Of a stretch of 64,000 nucleotides of DNA, positions 18,054-27,318 are shown one piece after another. The notes below the pieces were generated by a model. That model searched no databases, was not told the DNA's origin, and saw only the letters and a program-made list of their open reading frames with translations. Every line of letters starts with the position of its first letter. Position 1 is the stretch's first letter. The DNA is from an uncultured Pseudomonadales bacterium (lineage in GTDB: Bacteria > Pseudomonadota > Gammaproteobacteria > Pseudomonadales > Azotimanducaceae), in assembly GCA_951813515.1 (NCBI GenBank), contig OX638346.1, positions 985,617 through 1,049,616 on the forward strand, in the 5' to 3' direction. The translations under genes and the position numbers were made by a program.

Positions 18054-18781
18054 AGGTGCGTTGCCACGAGGCGGGCGACGTAGCCCGGGCGCGGCGCCGC
18101 CAGCACCGCCGAGGTCTCTCCAGCCTGCAGAACTTCGCCCGATCCGACGATGACCAGGTGTTGCGCCAGCTTCACCGCCTCGCGCATGTCGTGGGTGACC
18201 AGGAGCGCGCTCACACCTTCGTGCCTTTGCGCGTGAACGAACTGCTCGTACAGTTCTATCCGCGTGATGGGGTCGACCGCCGAGAACGGTTCGTCGAGCA
18301 GCAGGAGGCCCGGTTTCAGCATGAGCGCCCGGCATAGGCCGACGCGCTGCTGCTGGCCGCCGGAGAGCTGGTTCGGGTACCGGTCGGCCAGAGACGTGTC
18401 GAGACCCATCTCCTCCAGCAGTTCCGCAAAGCGGGCTTCGATGGCGTCGCGCGACCAACCTTCGAACCTCGCGAGCAGGTCGACGTTCTGACGCACCGTC
18501 ATGTGCGGGAACAGGCCCGCGCCCTGGACGGCGTAGCCGATGCGACGGCGGAATGCCTCGATGCCTTGCGCGGGAACCTCTCCGCCCAGCACGTGAACGG
18601 TGCCCTGGTTGGGTCGCAGGACACCGTTCACGAGTTGCAGCAGCGTGGTCTTTCCGCTGCCGCTCTCGCCGACGATGGCGGTCGTTTCACCGGACGGACA
18701 CGAGAAGGTGATGTCGCGAAATACCCAGTCGCCGGCAAAGTGCTTGCCTACGCCCGAGAAACTGACGCAGGAGTCAGTCAT
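18050..18781 (-). CDS. ABC transporter ATP-binding protein, betaine/choline type
   Basis: The ATG at 18781 overlaps the sbcB stop as ATGA and gives 243 residues. Walker A is GESGSGKTT at 38-46, the signature motif is LSGGQQQR, Walker B is LLLLDEPFSAVDP and the switch histidine is in LLVTHDM. All catalytic parts are present. The similarity is to OpuCA/ProV-type ATPases, but the C-terminal CBS regulatory domain is missing, since the protein ends shortly after the ATPase core. Its stop overlaps the start of the fused binding-protein/permease gene, so the two form one transporter. Confidence 0.9.
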   Translation of the reverse strand: MTDSCVSFSGVGKHFAGDWVFRDITFSCPSGETTAIVGESGSGKTTLLQLVNGVLRPNQGTVHVLGGEVPAQGIEAFRRRIGYAVQGAGLFPHMTVRQNVDLLARFEGWSRDAIEARFAELLEEMGLDTSLADRYPNQLSGGQQQRVGLCRALMLKPGLLLLDEPFSAVDPITRIELYEQFVHAQRHEGVSALLVTHDMREAVKLAQHLVIVGSGEVLQAGETSAVLAAPRPGYVARLVATHL

Positions 18782-20205
18782 TCGAGGGTGCGGCGTTCGA
18801 GTTCCAGGCCGTACGCTTGCAGCGCGCCCAGGATCTCGCCGTCGCCCTCGCTGGCGGCCAGTCGTTCCTCCACATCGCGCCGATACTCGGCAACGGTCAG
18901 TCGCCTGGGGTGTTCCGTGGTCAGTCGGTCGACGACGTGGCGCTGCCAGGCCTCTCGATGAGAGGCGTCCAGAGACTCGGGACGCAGGCGTGCGCGCAAC
19001 CGGTAGGCAAGCGCCTGCAGACGGGCATCGGTGAAAGAAATGTCCGGCCAGGGGCTCCCGGCGCGCAGTTCGCGCCGGAGGTCTTCGCACCGGACCCGGT
19101 CCGCATCCGACATAAAGCCTTCGTAGAGGCGTTCCTCCACGTCGCGCGGTTCATCGTCGCGGGCGCTGTCACGCCGGGCATAGACATTCGCGATCTTCCT
19201 GTCGAGATCCGGCGCCGCGGTCAGCGCGGCCTGCCGCTCGAGCAGGAGATCGCGGTCCAGACCCAGGCGCTTGGCATCCGATGGGCGCAGTACGTTCAGC
19301 GGCGCAAGAAATGGACAACGGTTCAATCGCACCTGGTGCAGCGGCGGGCGTTCTTCCGCTTCCTTCGCGAACAACGCCTCCGCGAGATCTTCGGCGGAGT
19401 TCTCGATGAGCGCGGAAACAACGCGGCCGAGATCGGCCACGATGACGCTGGCTTCGATTTCCGGGTGCTGCGCGATCGCCAACACCGGCGCCGTTCCGTA
19501 GCGCGCGCTTCCAAAAGACCTCGCGGCATGGATGCAGATCCGCTGTCCGAACGGCAGAAGCAGGCGACGCGCCGCGTTCCTCGACCGCTGCCCTAGGCTC
19601 CACTGGTACAGCTTCGGCTGGTGCTTCCTGACCAGGCGGGCGACCTCGATCGTGGCGCGCACGTCAGACAGGGCGTCGTGCGGAATCTCGTGGGTCAGAC
19701 CGTTTGCTTCGGCGATTGCCTGCAGGCGAAACGAAGGCCTGTCGTCAATGACGGGCCACTCCACGCCGTCGGGCCTCAACGCGGCGGCAGCGCGGACCAG
19801 GTCGATGATGTCCCAGCGGGAATTGCCGTCGCGCCACTCCCTCGCGTAGGGGTCGAACAGGTTTCTGTAGAGGGTGTAGCGGATGAACTCGTCGTCGAAG
19901 AGCAGGTTGTTGTAGCCCACGACGCACGTGCGCCCGGCATCGAAGATGCGATGGATCTCGGTCATCGCCTCCCACTCGGAGCAACCTGCCGCCAGGGTGT
20001 CCGGAGAGATTCCCGTCACCAGGAAAGACTCGGGCCACGGCACGATTTCGGGGCCCATCTGGATGTAGGTGGAGAACGGCGGTTCGACGGGCTCGAGATC
20101 GAAGTCAGTCCGCAGACTCGCGAACTGCACGATCCGGTCATTCGCGGGCGAGGTTCCCGATGTTTCGATGTCGTACCAAAGGAAGGTTTCGGCGGGTTCT
20201 TCCAT
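18778..20205 (-). CDS. sbcB: Exodeoxyribonuclease I
   Basis: The ATG at 20205 gives 475 residues, the same length as E. coli ExoI. The DEDD exonuclease motifs are visible: WYDIETSGTSP (ExoI) near residue 10, GYNNLLFDDEFIRYTLYRN (ExoII) near 97-115, and HDALSDVRATIEVA (ExoIII) near 180-193. The C-terminal half matches the SH3-like and helical domains of ExoI. The enzyme degrades single-stranded DNA 3' to 5' in recombination and mismatch repair. A longer open frame continues upstream through a minisatellite, but that part is repeat DNA, not protein. The 3' end overlaps the transporter ATPase gene, so sbcB heads an unusual operon with an osmolyte importer. Confidence 0.95.
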   Translation of the reverse strand: MEEPAETFLWYDIETSGTSPANDRIVQFASLRTDFDLEPVEPPFSTYIQMGPEIVPWPESFLVTGISPDTLAAGCSEWEAMTEIHRIFDAGRTCVVGYNNLLFDDEFIRYTLYRNLFDPYAREWRDGNSRWDIIDLVRAAAALRPDGVEWPVIDDRPSFRLQAIAEANGLTHEIPHDALSDVRATIEVARLVRKHQPKLYQWSLGQRSRNAARRLLLPFGQRICIHAARSFGSARYGTAPVLAIAQHPEIEASVIVADLGRVVSALIENSAEDLAEALFAKEAEERPPLHQVRLNRCPFLAPLNVLRPSDAKRLGLDRDLLLERQAALTAAPDLDRKIANVYARRDSARDDEPRDVEERLYEGFMSDADRVRCEDLRRELRAGSPWPDISFTDARLQALAYRLRARLRPESLDASHREAWQRHVVDRLTTEHPRRLTVAEYRRDVEERLAASEGDGEILGALQAYGLELERRTLE

Positions 20206-20224
20206 GCGCGAGCCATGGTACGCG

Positions 20225-20930
20225 CTTTCGCAAGCGCGAGCAGCCCGGGTGCCAGACATGGGTGTCCCGAAGATGCCTGTCCCGTATGCCTGTCCCCAAC
20301 GTGGCTGTCGACATGGGTTTCCCGAAGGTGGCTGGTCCCAGATGGGTGTCCCGAACATGGCTGTCCTCAACGTGGTTGTCCTCAACGTGGCTCCACACAT
20401 GGGTGTCCTGCATGGCTGTCCCGAACATGGGCGTCCCGTACGTGCCTGTCCCGATGGTGGGTGTCCCAAATGGGTGTCCGTACGTGCCTGTCCCCAGATG
20501 GGTGTCCAAGCGCGAGCAGCCCGGGTGCCAGACAAGCGTGTCCCGAACATGGCTGTCCTCAACGTGGCTCCACACATGGGTGTCCTGCATGGCTGTCCCG
20601 AACATGGGCGTCCCGTACGTGCCTGTCCCGATGGTGGGTGTCCCAAATGGGTGTCCGTACGTGCCTGTCCCCAGATGGGTGTCCAAGCGCGAGCAGCCCG
20701 GGTGCCAGACAAGCGTGTCCCGAACATGGCTGTCCTCAACGTGGCTCCACACATGGGTGTCCTGCATGGCTGTCCCGAACATGGGTGTCCCGTACGTGCC
20801 TGTCCGGAAGTGCGTGTCCCCAGATGGGTGTCCCGAACGCGCCAGTCCCGCATGGCTGTCCCCAACGTGCCTTCATGGCTGTCCCGAAGGTGGCGGTCCC
20901 GAAGGTGGGTGTCCGTAGGTGCGTGGCGCG
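20225..20930. repeat. Minisatellite of 12-15 bp units with a 177-bp higher-order period
   Basis: About 45 degenerate copies of a unit like ATGGGTGTCCCGAAC or GTGCCTGTCCCCAG run in tandem. A larger block is superimposed: the marker AAGCGCGAGCAGCCCGGGTG begins at 20230, 20508 and 20685. The last two are 177 bases apart, with nearly identical sequence between. A third, earlier block carries one extra 15-base unit. Frames on both strands stay open through the array, giving repetitive translations, but no start, signal or domain suggests a protein. The array fills the space between divergent sbcB and the acyltransferase gene, so it includes or abuts both promoters. Confidence 0.9.
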
Positions 20931-20951
20931 CGGGGTGTTGGTGTGCTAAAG

Positions 20952-21836
20952 ATGCGCGGCATGGATACGCTGCGCGGCGGCATCTCGATGGCTTGGATTG
21001 CGGTCCACACCACGCTCTGGTGTGTGCCGCTGTATCTCATGGGGTGCGTGCGGCTGGCGATGCCCGACGGGAAGTCGCGGGTCGCGATCGGTAGCTGGAT
21101 GGATCGCATCATCGATGGCTGGGTGGTGAGCAACCGACTGCTCGTGTGGGCGCTGCGGCTCTCCGTCATCGACGCACGCTTCGGCGACGCCGAGCGGCTC
21201 GCCCGCGACGGCTGGTACCTGGTGGTCAGCAATCACCAGTCGTGGGTCGACATCATCGTCCTGCAGAACACGTTGCTCGGTCGCATTCCGCCGCTCAAGT
21301 TCTTCACCAAGCGGGAACTGATCTGGGTGCCGCTGGCCGGGGTCGCGATGTGGTTCCTGGGGTTTCCCTACGTGCGGCGCTACGGCCGCGAACGGCTCGA
21401 GCAGAACCCGGAACTCGCCGAGCACGATCGGAACGCGACGCTCAAGGCCAGCCAGGGCTTCGCCGAGCGTCCGACTTCCGTGCTGAGCTTTCTCGAAGGC
21501 ACGCGTTTCACGGCGGCGAAACATGCCGCCCAGGGGTCTCCCTACCGCCACCTGCTGAGACCCAGGCCGGGCGGCCTCAGCTATGTCGCGACGGCGCTTG
21601 ACGACCGCGCGACCGCGCTCGTGGACGTGACCATCCACTACCACGGCGACGTGCCGGGATTCTGGGATTTCCTCTGCGGCCGCTGTCGCCGCATCGATGT
21701 GGCGGTCGACACCCTCGCGGTGCCGGAACCGTTGACCTACACGGGGAGCGACAGGCGCGAGGTTCTCAACCGGTGGGTTGACGAACTGTGGCGGGCGAAG
21801 GATCGCCGCGTAGCCGAGACTCGCGTCGCCGAATAG
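20952..21836 (+). CDS. PlsC-like acyltransferase, YihG type
   Basis: From the ATG at 20952 it has 294 residues; the ATG at 20961 is equally possible. A membrane segment (IAVHTTLWCVPLYLMG) is near the N-terminus. Acyltransferase motif I is VVSNHQSWVD near residue 88, supplying the catalytic His and Asp. Motif III is EGTRFT near 177. The overall pattern, including FTKRELIWVPLAGVAMWFLG, is that of the E. coli YihG/YihG-like 1-acylglycerol-3-phosphate acyltransferases. It probably transfers acyl groups to lysophosphatidate at the inner membrane. It is divergent from sbcB across the minisatellite. Confidence 0.85.
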   Translation: MRGMDTLRGGISMAWIAVHTTLWCVPLYLMGCVRLAMPDGKSRVAIGSWMDRIIDGWVVSNRLLVWALRLSVIDARFGDAERLARDGWYLVVSNHQSWVDIIVLQNTLLGRIPPLKFFTKRELIWVPLAGVAMWFLGFPYVRRYGRERLEQNPELAEHDRNATLKASQGFAERPTSVLSFLEGTRFTAAKHAAQGSPYRHLLRPRPGGLSYVATALDDRATALVDVTIHYHGDVPGFWDFLCGRCRRIDVAVDTLAVPEPLTYTGSDRREVLNRWVDELWRAKDRRVAETRVAE

Positions 21837-21854
21837 TCCCGGCGCGGATTGTCG

Positions 21855-22634
21855 CTACTCGAGAACCGGGCCGGGGGCACTCTCCTCGAGTTGACGTTCC
21901 AGCGCTTCGAGGCGTGATCGCAACCGGGTGTATTGAGCGCCCGACTGCTGCCGGGAGCCGTCGATCGCGTCAATCGCTTCCTCGAGACTCACTATACGCG
22001 GCTCCAGCGACGCTCTCAGCGTTGCGATCATCTGGCTCGACGTATTGACCTTGTCGACCAGGTCCCGTTGTTGACGAACGAGGGTTCGAACCTGCTGCTG
22101 CACATCGGCCAACCGATCGATGATCTCCCCCTGCTGTTTTAGCTTGGTATCGTTGCGGGACACGGCACTCCTGAGGTTCGCCAGGCTCGACTCCACGCTG
22201 TTCAGGGCGGACTGATGCTTGGTGACGGCCGCCTGGTTGTCCTGGATCCAATTCTTGTTGCGCTTGTTCGCGATGTCCCAGACCTTGCGGATTTCCGACT
22301 CCCAGAAGTTCAGTTGCTCGTCGGTGTCTTCCCCCGCCTCGGTCATGGTTTCATCCGTCGCGCGCAGACGCGCCTCGAGGTGTTCCAGTCGCCCTACGGC
22401 TTCCGCCCGTTCACGCTCGCTTGCCAGCAGTTCCTGCTGCTGGTTGAAGACGAACCAGCCGCCGATGCCGAAGCCCGCGATCATCAACGCGAGAACGATG
22501 CCCATGCCCATGCCTCTCCCCGCACCGCCGCCATTACCGCCACCTCTCGGCGGGCGACCGCGTGGGCGCCGCGGCAAATCACCGGGAGTTGCTGCTATCG
22601 GGAGATCGGACTGGGGTTGAACAGGCTCGCTCAA
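21855..22634 (-). CDS. Single-pass membrane protein with long coiled coil, unknown function
   Basis: The protein has 259 residues. The N-terminal 40 are proline-, glycine- and arginine-rich. A single membrane helix (MGIVLALMIAGFGIGGWFVF) follows at about 44-63. The rest is a heptad-rich coiled coil broken by a tryptophan-containing segment (NFWESEIRKVWDIANKRN). This resembles the ATPase-like or septum-associated coiled-coil proteins annotated as hypothetical in gammaproteobacteria, but I do not recognise a specific family. It converges with the acyltransferase gene, only 18 bases apart. Confidence 0.75.
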   Translation of the reverse strand: MSEPVQPQSDLPIAATPGDLPRRPRGRPPRGGGNGGGAGRGMGMGIVLALMIAGFGIGGWFVFNQQQELLASERERAEAVGRLEHLEARLRATDETMTEAGEDTDEQLNFWESEIRKVWDIANKRNKNWIQDNQAAVTKHQSALNSVESSLANLRSAVSRNDTKLKQQGEIIDRLADVQQQVRTLVRQQRDLVDKVNTSSQMIATLRASLEPRIVSLEEAIDAIDGSRQQSGAQYTRLRSRLEALERQLEESAPGPVLE

Positions 22635-22745
22635 GGTACGGAACTCACGCGTTGCGAAAACAACGGAAGTTTAGGCAGAACTACGCCGCTGGGGAAGCGG
22701 GAATCGGCGCTCGCCCCGCTGAGCGAGCGCCCAAAAGTGCAAGAG

Positions 22746-23393
22746 CTACAGTATCTTCACGATGCCCCAGAACACTGCGGTCAGCACCAGGCTGCTGACG
22801 ATCACCCCGCGTACCGATGTCATCGGGCCCTGCTTGCCGAAGATCGCGTTGACTTCCAACGCCGCGATGATGATGAGACCCACCACAAGGGCGGTCATCT
22901 TGTCGTCGAACGCGCCCGAGCCAAAATGCGAATGCGCCCCCATCAGGAACAACATGGGCAGCGAAAAGAGCGTATTGGTTCGAGACGCCAGCGCCGCTTT
23001 GGGCGCGGCTGCCGCAGCTTCCGGAAGCGCTTCGCCGCCGCCCTTGATCTGTTCGTTGGAAGCGATGACGATCTTCTGGTTCGGCCAGATGATGAGCCAG
23101 ACGTTGAGGAACATCAGGGTCGCCATCACGGCGCCAAGGACGATGTCCACGCTGAGACCCGCCATGATGAAGTAGAGCAGTATCAGGCCTGTGACGAACG
23201 TCAGTGCCGCAGCCCAACGGAACCACCAGAGCGCCCGCGGCGCCAGCTTGGTGAAGGCGTCCACCCGAGCGTTGTCTTCGGCCTCCTTGAAATACTCCGT
23301 CTGCACAAAGTTGAAGTAGTAGAGCAGGCCTATCCAGGCAACGCCCGCCACCATGTGGCCCCACCGCGCCAGGTAACTGATGACTTCTTCCAT
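22746..23393 (-). CDS. PuuD-like (urate oxidase N-terminal type) membrane protein
   Basis: The protein has 215 residues and about five membrane helices. The start (ISYLARWGHMVAGVAWIGLL) and the phrase NVWLIIWPNQKIVIASNE are characteristic of the membrane domain of urate hydroxylase PuuD. The C-terminal cytochrome c domain found in full PuuD is absent: there is no CxxCH. Short versions like this are common in gammaproteobacteria and their substrate is not established. No purine-degradation genes are adjacent, so a role in urate oxidation should not be assumed. Conserved histidines in the first helices may bind haem. Confidence 0.75.
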   Translation of the reverse strand: MEEVISYLARWGHMVAGVAWIGLLYYFNFVQTEYFKEAEDNARVDAFTKLAPRALWWFRWAAALTFVTGLILLYFIMAGLSVDIVLGAVMATLMFLNVWLIIWPNQKIVIASNEQIKGGGEALPEAAAAAPKAALASRTNTLFSLPMLFLMGAHSHFGSGAFDDKMTALVVGLIIIAALEVNAIFGKQGPMTSVRGVIVSSLVLTAVFWGIVKIL

Positions 23394-23526
23394 CGTCCGA
23401 CCCCGTTCGTTGTTGTTCGCCCGATAATACTAGTGCCCCGCCGCGCCGCGCAATGCGGGTCTGACGGACGGGAAGAGGAGTCCTATGAACCTGCGCGGCT
23501 CGGGCGTGGGGAACGTCTGTCGGGGC

Positions 23527-24030
23527 CTATCCCTCCGCAAGCGGTCGCGAAGAGGGAGCGACGGGCAGTTTCGTTTCCTCCTGCAGCGTCTCCGACGGTT
23601 CCATTGTGGACGGGCCGAAGCGGGGAACAACGGCGTTATAGCTCCCGAGGCCCGCGAGCAGCGTAAACCCCAGGGCCATCACGCCGACCAGAACGTTGAA
23701 CTTGCCGGAGAGTTCCCGATGCACGGAACCGATCTCCGCACGCAGCGCATCGAATTTGGCGTCGAACTTGTCCTCCATCGCGTTGAACTTGGAGTCCATC
23801 CCGTCGAGCCTAGCGTCCACCACGTCGAGCCTAGCGTCGAACTTGCTTTCCATCGCGTCGAACCTGGCGTGGATCGGTCGAAGCGCCTCCTGGAGATCTC
23901 GCCTGGTGAGCATCCGCTCCGCCAATTCGTCGCCAAGGGCACGCGCCATGCCTTCCGCTTGCGGCCCTTCGAACCCCGCTTCCTTCAGGCGGTCGGCAAA
24001 TCTCAGCGTGTCGATCACCGTCGCACTCAT
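23527..24030 (-). CDS. DUF1640-type coiled-coil membrane protein
   Basis: The ATG at 24030 gives 167 residues beginning MSATVIDTLRFADRLKEAGF, which fits the DUF1640 (CCDC90-like) N-terminus; an ATG at 24117 would add 29 less conserved residues. A run of repeats follows (DARLDVVDARLDGMDSKFN) forming a coiled coil, then a membrane helix (LVGVMALGFTLLAGLGSY) near the C-terminus. The mitochondrial relative regulates the calcium uniporter; the bacterial role is unknown. The repeats are visible as near-identical 21-base DNA units at 23750-23870. Confidence 0.75.
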   Translation of the reverse strand: MSATVIDTLRFADRLKEAGFEGPQAEGMARALGDELAERMLTRRDLQEALRPIHARFDAMESKFDARLDVVDARLDGMDSKFNAMEDKFDAKFDALRAEIGSVHRELSGKFNVLVGVMALGFTLLAGLGSYNAVVPRFGPSTMEPSETLQEETKLPVAPSSRPLAEG

Positions 24031-24293
24031 TGCCCGATTGCTCTCTGCGTAGTGTAGCAGTCCATAGCGGTCGCCTTCGGCAGCCGGTGGCCGACCCGAC
24101 CCGCTGTCTGTGGACAATCAAATCATGCCTTTTCGGGCTATCGCCCGCTGTGCGACATCGACGCGCGCCAGCACGCGAAGAAGCTGATAATCGCGCGCGA
24201 CTGCAGCCGTGATTCGCGTTCTTGACATCGAGGCAAGGACTTGGGATGGCCGCTCTCGTTGGCCGTCTCCGGCTGCTTGCAAAATGAGGCAGA

Positions 24294-24328
24294 CAGAAAA
24301 AACCCCGCCGAAGCGGGGTTTTTTCTGT
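24294..24328. terminator. Strong terminator after groEL
   Basis: A near-perfect palindrome: an A-tract, AACCCCGC, a CGAA loop, GCGGGGTT, then a T-tract. It begins 12 bases beyond the groEL stop and has the U-run in either direction, so it can end transcription from both sides. Confidence 0.92.
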
Positions 24329-24339
24329 TGGAGGGAAGG

Positions 24340-25983
<1,644 letters not shown>

Positions 25984-26040
25984 TTATTTCTCCTGGATTC
26001 CTCTGTTCGTCTCAGTCCGTCTCAGTCCGCCGTGCGTGGA

Positions 26041-26331
26041 TCAGTCTTCCAGCACGCCGAAGATTTCGTTTTCGGAGAGGATAAGGAGTTCCTCCCCATC
26101 GACTTTCACGGTGTTTCCGCCGTACTGGCCGAATACCACCCTGTCGCCGACCTTCAGGTCGACCGCGCGCACGCTGCCGTCGTCGAGTGCCTTACCAGGT
26201 CCCACGGCGAGCACATCGCCCTGGGACGGCTTTTCCGACGCCGTATCCGGCAGCACGATTCCGCCGGCGGATGTTGCGTCTTCTTCCACGCGACGCACGA
26301 CCACGCGATCATGGAGGGGTCGAATGTTCAT
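26041..26331 (-). CDS. groS: Co-chaperonin GroES (Hsp10)
   Basis: The ATG at 26331 gives 96 residues, the usual length. The start [17 protein letters not shown], the mobile loop ([19 protein letters not shown]) and the [12 protein letters not shown] segment are all typical. It caps the GroEL ring during folding. Ten extra in-frame codons upstream to 26361 are not conserved. It is the first gene of the groES-groEL operon. Confidence 0.97.
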   Translation of the reverse strand: MNIRPLHDRVVVRRVEEDATSAGGIVLPDTASEKPSQGDVLAVGPGKALDDGSVRAVDLKVGDRVVFGQYGGNTVKVDGEELLILSENEIFGVLED

Positions 26332-26427
26332 GTCCTGATTCTCCCGAGATGTTGTTCCCAATCGACGCGCTTGGCCGCGCCTTCACCTAAGTCTGTTGTT
26401 CCTGCCCAGCAAAGGGCTCACTCCCGA

Positions 26428-26454
26428 TTAGCACTCTTTACTTGAGAGTGCCAA
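26428..26454. promoter_or_regulatory. CIRCE element (HrcA operator) upstream of groES
   Basis: TTAGCACTC, nine spacer bases, then GAGTGCCAA: the 9-9-9 CIRCE inverted repeat with one mismatch from the consensus right arm GAGTGCTAA. It lies about 97 bases upstream of the groES start. CIRCE is bound by the repressor HrcA, so this operon is predicted to be HrcA-controlled rather than relying only on the heat-shock sigma factor. Confidence 0.92.
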
Positions 26455-26540
26455 GTCGGAGGCGTGCATATGATAGGGGCGGTTTATCGATATTCAACCC
26501 CAATTTTTCGAAAGATCTTCGCCGCCGGCCAGCAACGACG

Positions 26541-26954
26541 TCAGCGGCGTCTGAAACGGCCTTCGATGGTACGCCCTGCTTCTCCCGCATCCATCTGCCC
26601 CGTCGACACAAACCGGCGCAACAACTCCGCGGCAAGGCGCCTGCGCAGGCTCGGAGTGAGCAGGACAAAGCCGGCCGTGTCCGTCACGAAGCCGGGTGTC
26701 AACATGAGCGCGCCGGCCAGCGCCAGCATCACTCCCTCGACCATTTCCGTCGCTGGCACTTCGCCGGCATTGAGCCGCGCCATCCCGCGCATCAAGGTCG
26801 CGAACCCCTGCGCGCGGATCAGGCCGACACCGATGACGGCGGTGAGCACCACCAGGCCGATGGTGGGCCACGCGCCGATGATTCCCCCGACCTCGATCAA
26901 GATATACATTTCGATCAGAGGCGTGAGAACGAAAACCAGTAACCACTTACCCAT
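26541..26954 (-). CDS. fxsA: FxsA family cytoplasmic membrane protein
   Basis: The ATG at 26954 gives 137 residues. Three or four membrane helices follow one another (KWLLVFVLTPLIEMYILIEV; TIGLVVLTAVIGVGLIRAQG; MLALAGALMLTPGFVTDT), with the conserved LTPGFVTDTAGF block of FxsA. In E. coli overproduced FxsA relieves exclusion of phage T7 by the F plasmid; its normal role is unknown. The gene lies next to groES, an arrangement also found in E. coli. Its start codon overlaps that of the divergent alkyltransferase-like gene in the palindrome CCATGG. Confidence 0.92.
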   Translation of the reverse strand: MGKWLLVFVLTPLIEMYILIEVGGIIGAWPTIGLVVLTAVIGVGLIRAQGFATLMRGMARLNAGEVPATEMVEGVMLALAGALMLTPGFVTDTAGFVLLTPSLRRRLAAELLRRFVSTGQMDAGEAGRTIEGRFRRR

Positions 26955-27282
26955 GGACACCCCCGGCACGCAGCCGACCGATGCAAGCGTAAACCTTCGC
27001 CAGCGCATCTGGCAGGTCATCGCCGAAATTCCCCGCGGCACCGTCGCGACCTACGGCCAGATCGCCGAACTCGCCGGCCTGCCCGGAGGCGCGCGCCAGG
27101 TCGGACTGACGCTGTCGCAACTACCCGCGGGAACCAAGCTGCCATGGCATCGGGTCATCAATGCGGCCGGACGCATCTCGATCGCCGATCCGTCCCGCCA
27201 GCAGGCGCTGCTTGAGTCGGAGGGCGTGGTGTTCCAGGACGACCGCGTGAGCCTCAAACGATTTCGCTGGCGCACGGGCTGA
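26953..27282 (+). CDS. atl: Alkyltransferase-like protein (Atl/MGMT family)
   Basis: The ATG at 26953 gives 109 residues. The DNA-binding fold of MGMT is clear (VIAEIPRGTVATYGQIAELA, then GARQVGLTLSQLP). The alkyl-acceptor motif PCHRV reads PWHRVINAAGRI here, with tryptophan in place of cysteine. It is therefore an Atl protein: it binds O6-alkylguanine and flags it for nucleotide excision repair rather than removing the alkyl group. The start overlaps the fxsA start on the opposite strand. If this start is right, each promoter lies inside the neighbouring gene; a later start would shorten a poorly conserved N-terminus. Confidence 0.88.
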   Translation: MDTPGTQPTDASVNLRQRIWQVIAEIPRGTVATYGQIAELAGLPGGARQVGLTLSQLPAGTKLPWHRVINAAGRISIADPSRQQALLESEGVVFQDDRVSLKRFRWRTG

Positions 27283-27318
27283 TACCATGCCGCTTTTGCT
27301 GAAACCGGCAGACGCGTA

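Noticed and set aside
20138..20865. Long repetitive frames on both strands upstream of sbcB that could be read as a repeat protein or an sbcB extension
   Set aside because: The DNA repeat unit is mostly 12-15 bases and its translation has no signal, start context or domain. ExoI is full length from 20205, so the extension is repeat DNA.
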